Below, in pieces: positions 15,217-16,682 of a DNA stretch of 16,682 bases; within the stretch, counting starts at the first letter, position 1, and each line of letters opens with the position of its first letter. The translations under genes were made by a program, and so were the position numbers. The stretch is taken from the NCBI GenBank assembly GCA_947479185.1, contig CANJYY010000013.1, positions 1 to 16,682 on the forward strand. Reading direction: 5' to 3'. The notes below the pieces were generated by a model. It had not been told where the DNA came from and did not search any database. It worked only from the letters and a program-made list of their open reading frames with translations. This stretch comes from Caulobacteraceae bacterium (GTDB lineage: Bacteria > Pseudomonadota > Alphaproteobacteria > Caulobacterales > Caulobacteraceae).

Positions 15217-15725
15217 GGTCGGTCTCCCAGAACACTGAGCAGCTTATCCCGGCCGCGCGCCACATGCGACTTGATCGTACCGAGCGGCATCCCCAGCGCC
15301 TCGGCCGCCTCGCCGTGCGACCAGCCCTGGGCCATGCACAGGGCCACCGCCGCCCGCTGGTCCGCCGGCAGTTGGGCCATCGCCGCCTCCAGCGCCATGC
15401 GGTCGGCGGGGTCCAGCCCCCCACCCTGCCCGTCCCGCTCCTCGAGCCAGTCGTGGTCGCGGCGCGCGGCTCTGGCGGTCGAACGATGCAGGCTGAGCGC
15501 CTTGCGCCAGGCGATGCCGTAGAGCCAGGGCCGGAACCCGTCGTCGTCCCGCAGGCGGGCCAGGCTGGACCAGGCGGTCACGAAAGCCTCCTGCGCCACG
15601 TCATCGGCGTCAGGCCCCGCGGCGCGGCGCAGGAAGCCCCGCAGGGCCTGCTGATGCCGCTCCACGAGCCGCCCGAAGGCGGCCTGCGACCCGGCCCTGG
15701 CCGCCCGGACAAGCGGCGCGTCCAC
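15213..15725 (-). CDS. ECF RNA polymerase sigma factor (module A)
   Basis: The 170-residue ECF sigma factor has region 2 at about residues 15-85 (ADDVAQEAFVTAW, then FRPWLYGIAWRKALSLHR) and region 4 at about 112-165 with the helix-turn-helix SHGEAAEALGMPLGTIKSH. Both parts are complete. The start is a GTG at 15725, 3 bases after the stop of the upstream membrane protein gene, with AAGGA 7 bases before it; the ATG overlapping that stop is in another frame. It would be co-transcribed with the membrane proteins before it and the putative anti-sigma factor after it. The close match of region 4 to the sigma factor at 13802-14380 points to a paralogous pair with perhaps overlapping promoters. Confidence 0.94.
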   Translation of the reverse strand: MDAPLVRAARAGSQAAFGRLVERHQQALRGFLRRAAGPDADDVAQEAFVTAWSSLARLRDDDGFRPWLYGIAWRKALSLHRSTARAARRDHDWLEERDGQGGGLDPADRMALEAAMAQLPADQRAAVALCMAQGWSHGEAAEALGMPLGTIKSHVARGRDKLLSVLGDRP

Positions 15726-15728
15726 GCA

Positions 15729-16169
15729 TCAGTCCTTCGGCGTCCGCGTGGTCAGGGTCGCGACCAGCGTGGCGAGGAACATGGAGGCCATGACGAAGGC
15801 GACGATGGTGAACGCCTGACCGGCGCCATAGATGTCGATGTACGAGGCATAGCCGAAACCGGCCGCGAGGGAGCCGAACAGGGCGACCTGGTACCAGCCG
15901 CCGAAGCCGCGCCGGTAGTAGCCGCGGTAGCGGCGGTCGCGGCGGCCCCGGTAGCCGTCGTCATCCCAGTCGTCAGGGATCGGGGCGCTGAGCTTGTCCA
16001 GCAGGCCGGCCGGCACTTCCTTGCCGCTATCGGCGAACCGCCGGATCAGGTCGAGGTTGTCGCGGTGTTTGCGGTAGTTCAGCCAGCTGTGCCAGCCGCC
16101 GGCGATGAACCAGGACAGCGGGAACAGCAGCCACCAGTAGGAGCGGAACAGGTCTTCGAACGTGTCCAT
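15729..16169 (-). CDS. Small membrane protein, full-length copy (module A)
   Basis: The 146-residue protein starts with an aromatic segment (FRSYWWLLFPLSWFIAGG, membrane helix about 12-29), continues with a charged cytoplasmic loop with Gly49, Pro53 and Asp58, then an Asp-rich and Arg/Tyr-rich linker (about 67-88, with YRGRRDRRYRGYYRR), and ends in two helices (about 92-113 and 119-140). I do not recognise a named family with certainty; helix layout and loop motif match the DUF6249-like protein at 14410-14802. GGAGG lies 8 bases before the ATG. It sits directly upstream of the sigma gene. The first 60 residues are nearly repeated in the next gene upstream. Confidence 0.85.
   Translation of the reverse strand: MDTFEDLFRSYWWLLFPLSWFIAGGWHSWLNYRKHRDNLDLIRRFADSGKEVPAGLLDKLSAPIPDDWDDDGYRGRRDRRYRGYYRRGFGGWYQVALFGSLAAGFGYASYIDIYGAGQAFTIVAFVMASMFLATLVATLTTRTPKD
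16110..16157. repeat. Direct repeat from gene duplication, copy 1
   Basis: This 48-base stretch inside the full-length membrane protein gene matches 16321-16368 at 45 of 48 positions, 211 bases apart. It encodes the aromatic first membrane helix (DLFRSYWWLLFPL). Identity is far higher than in the rest of the two genes. Confidence 0.85.
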
Positions 16170-16173
16170 GGCT

Positions 16174-16371
16174 TTAGCCTCCGGTCCGGGCGCGGCCGCC
16201 GAGCTTCTCGATCAGGCCGGCGGGGATGTCCTTCCCACTGTCGGCGAAGTGTTTGATCAGGTCGAGGTTGTCGCGACGGCGCTGATAGTCGAGCCAGCCG
16301 CGGAAGCCGCCGATGATCATCCAGGCCAGCGGGAACAGCAGCCACCAGTACGAACGGAACAGGTCTTCCAT
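16174..16371 (-). CDS. Small membrane protein, short copy (module A)
   Basis: The 65-residue protein has a membrane helix (about 6-24, SYWWLLFPLAWMIIGG) and a charged cytoplasmic tail with Gly46, Pro50 and Glu55, then ends GGRARTGG. It is a shortened paralog of the next gene (15729-16169) and lacks its linker and the last two helices. The start at 16371 is chosen because GGAGG lies 7 bases before it and the paralog starts the same way; an ATG at 16497 would add 42 polar, Arg-rich residues unlike the paralog. Its reading frame is intact, so it is probably a real gene and not a decayed copy. It is the first gene of module A. Confidence 0.8.
   Translation of the reverse strand: MEDLFRSYWWLLFPLAWMIIGGFRGWLDYQRRRDNLDLIKHFADSGKDIPAGLIEKLGGRARTGG
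16321..16368. repeat. Direct repeat from gene duplication, copy 2
   Basis: Partner of 16110-16157 (45 of 48 bases the same), at the 5' end of the short copy. It marks a tandem duplication or later gene conversion. Confidence 0.85.
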
Positions 16372-16389
16372 GATCTTGCCTCCAGCCCC

Positions 16390-16405
16390 GGCGCATCCTT
16401 GCGCC
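16390..16405. other. Inverted repeat in the module A leader
   Basis: GGCGCA (16390-16395) and TGCGCC (16400-16405) form a 6-bp stem with a 4-base loop, 18 bases before the module A start codon. It could be a leader hairpin close to the ribosome binding site or an operator half-site pair. Confidence 0.35.
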
Positions 16406-16431
16406 CTTCTGTGAGGTAGTCGCCGCCGATC

Positions 16432-16519
16432 GCGGCCGTGGATGCAGGCCGCCTGAATTATTTTTCGCGGCGTCGCCTTTTCTATTTCGGGTTGCATTTC
16501 CAGGGGCGGCCGATAACGT
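16432..16519. promoter_or_regulatory. Divergent control region with AT-rich core
   Basis: Between module A and the + strand lipoprotein gene lies an inverted repeat GCGGCC/GGCCGC (16432-16437 with 16447-16452) followed by an unusually AT-rich stretch (16453-16500) for this genome. On the + strand TTGCAT (16492-16497) and TAACGT (16514-16519), 16 bases apart, could be a promoter for the lipoprotein gene. No secure promoter for module A was found. Confidence 0.35.
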
Positions 16520-16539
16520 TGAGCCGGATCGGGGTTATC

Positions 16540-16682
16540 GTGTGCGTTGAGTTGTATCGCCTGGCGAGGGCCCTGGGCCTCGCGACGACCATTGCGCTGG
16601 GCGGCTGCCAGACGGTCGGCGGCGGGACGATGCAGGACGCCTACTACCTTGGCCTGGTGCGGGTGCGGGCGGCCGACGGCGC
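16540..16682 (+). CDS. Putative lipoprotein (3' end outside the window)
   Basis: The frame from GTG at 16540 reads VCVELYRLARALGLATTIALGGCQTVGGG and is open to the window end (47 complete codons). It has an Arg in the n-region, a hydrophobic core and the lipobox ALGGC with Cys23; Gln24 at +2 fits outer-membrane sorting. After it come TVGGGTMQDAYYLGLVRVRAADG, which I do not recognise. A TTG at 16519 is an alternative start, and neither has a strong ribosome binding site. The gene diverges from module A and is too incomplete to assign. Confidence 0.5.
   Translation, partial: MCVELYRLARALGLATTIALGGCQTVGGGTMQDAYYLGLVRVRAADG

Noticed and set aside
15949..15999. Arg/Tyr-rich linker of the module A membrane protein as a separate RNA-binding domain
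   Set aside because: Short and low in complexity, between membrane helices; more likely a cytoplasmic charged linker.
15264..16256. Open frame on the + strand opposite the module A sigma and membrane protein genes
   Set aside because: Runs across three genes that are well supported on the - strand; shows no motif.
16372..16497. ATG at 16497 as start of the short membrane protein
   Set aside because: The added 42 residues are polar and absent in the paralog, and ATG at 16371 has GGAGG at 7 bases.

Overview
The window is GC-rich chromosomal DNA of an alphaproteobacterium, most likely from the Caulobacterales (Caulobacter, Phenylobacterium or Brevundimonas type). This is judged from gene order and protein sequence only, without any database search. 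It is densely packed: no stretch of more than about 170 bases lacks a gene. No tRNA, rRNA, CRISPR array, phage gene or intact transposase was seen.

Left part (1-8465, mostly + strand). The 3' part of dnaB is followed by alr, the same neighbours as in many proteobacteria. A Yip1-family membrane protein gene lies on the - strand, convergent with alr. Then comes a tight + strand run, radA-cvpA-purF, in which the genes overlap by 10 and 4 bases. After a palindromic repeat come a bile acid:sodium symporter-like membrane protein and a classical short-chain dehydrogenase. The run covers replication and recombination (DnaB, RadA), D-alanine supply for the cell wall (Alr), the first step of purine synthesis (PurF) and transport.

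Middle part (8467-13409, - strand). Read in its own direction the order is panB, a YfgM-like membrane-anchored TPR protein, the outer-membrane assembly lipoprotein bamB, and the ribosome-assembly GTPase der. The yfgM-bamB-der order is the one known from E. coli. A good Caulobacter-type promoter sits just before the yfgM-like gene. panB has no ATG, and its best start is a CTG behind a perfect AGGAGG.

Right part (13426-16371, - strand). Two consecutive gene sets have the same plan: a small membrane protein, an ECF sigma factor, then a small two-helix membrane protein that overlaps the sigma gene and is probably its anti-sigma factor. Module A (16371-14917) has two copies of the first membrane protein, one full length and one short. 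Module B (14802-13426) has a DUF6249-like protein in that place. The first-position proteins share spacing and a Gly-x3-Pro-x4-Asp/Glu motif, and the two putative anti-sigma proteins share a membrane-proximal pattern. This looks like an old tandem duplication of a whole membrane signalling unit and is the most interesting part of the window. The last 140 bases begin a divergent + strand lipoprotein gene cut by the window edge.

Repeats: two members of a three-stem palindromic family (1174-1240 and 6609-6674, in opposite orientation) and a nested palindromic element (8486-8578) between SDR and der.
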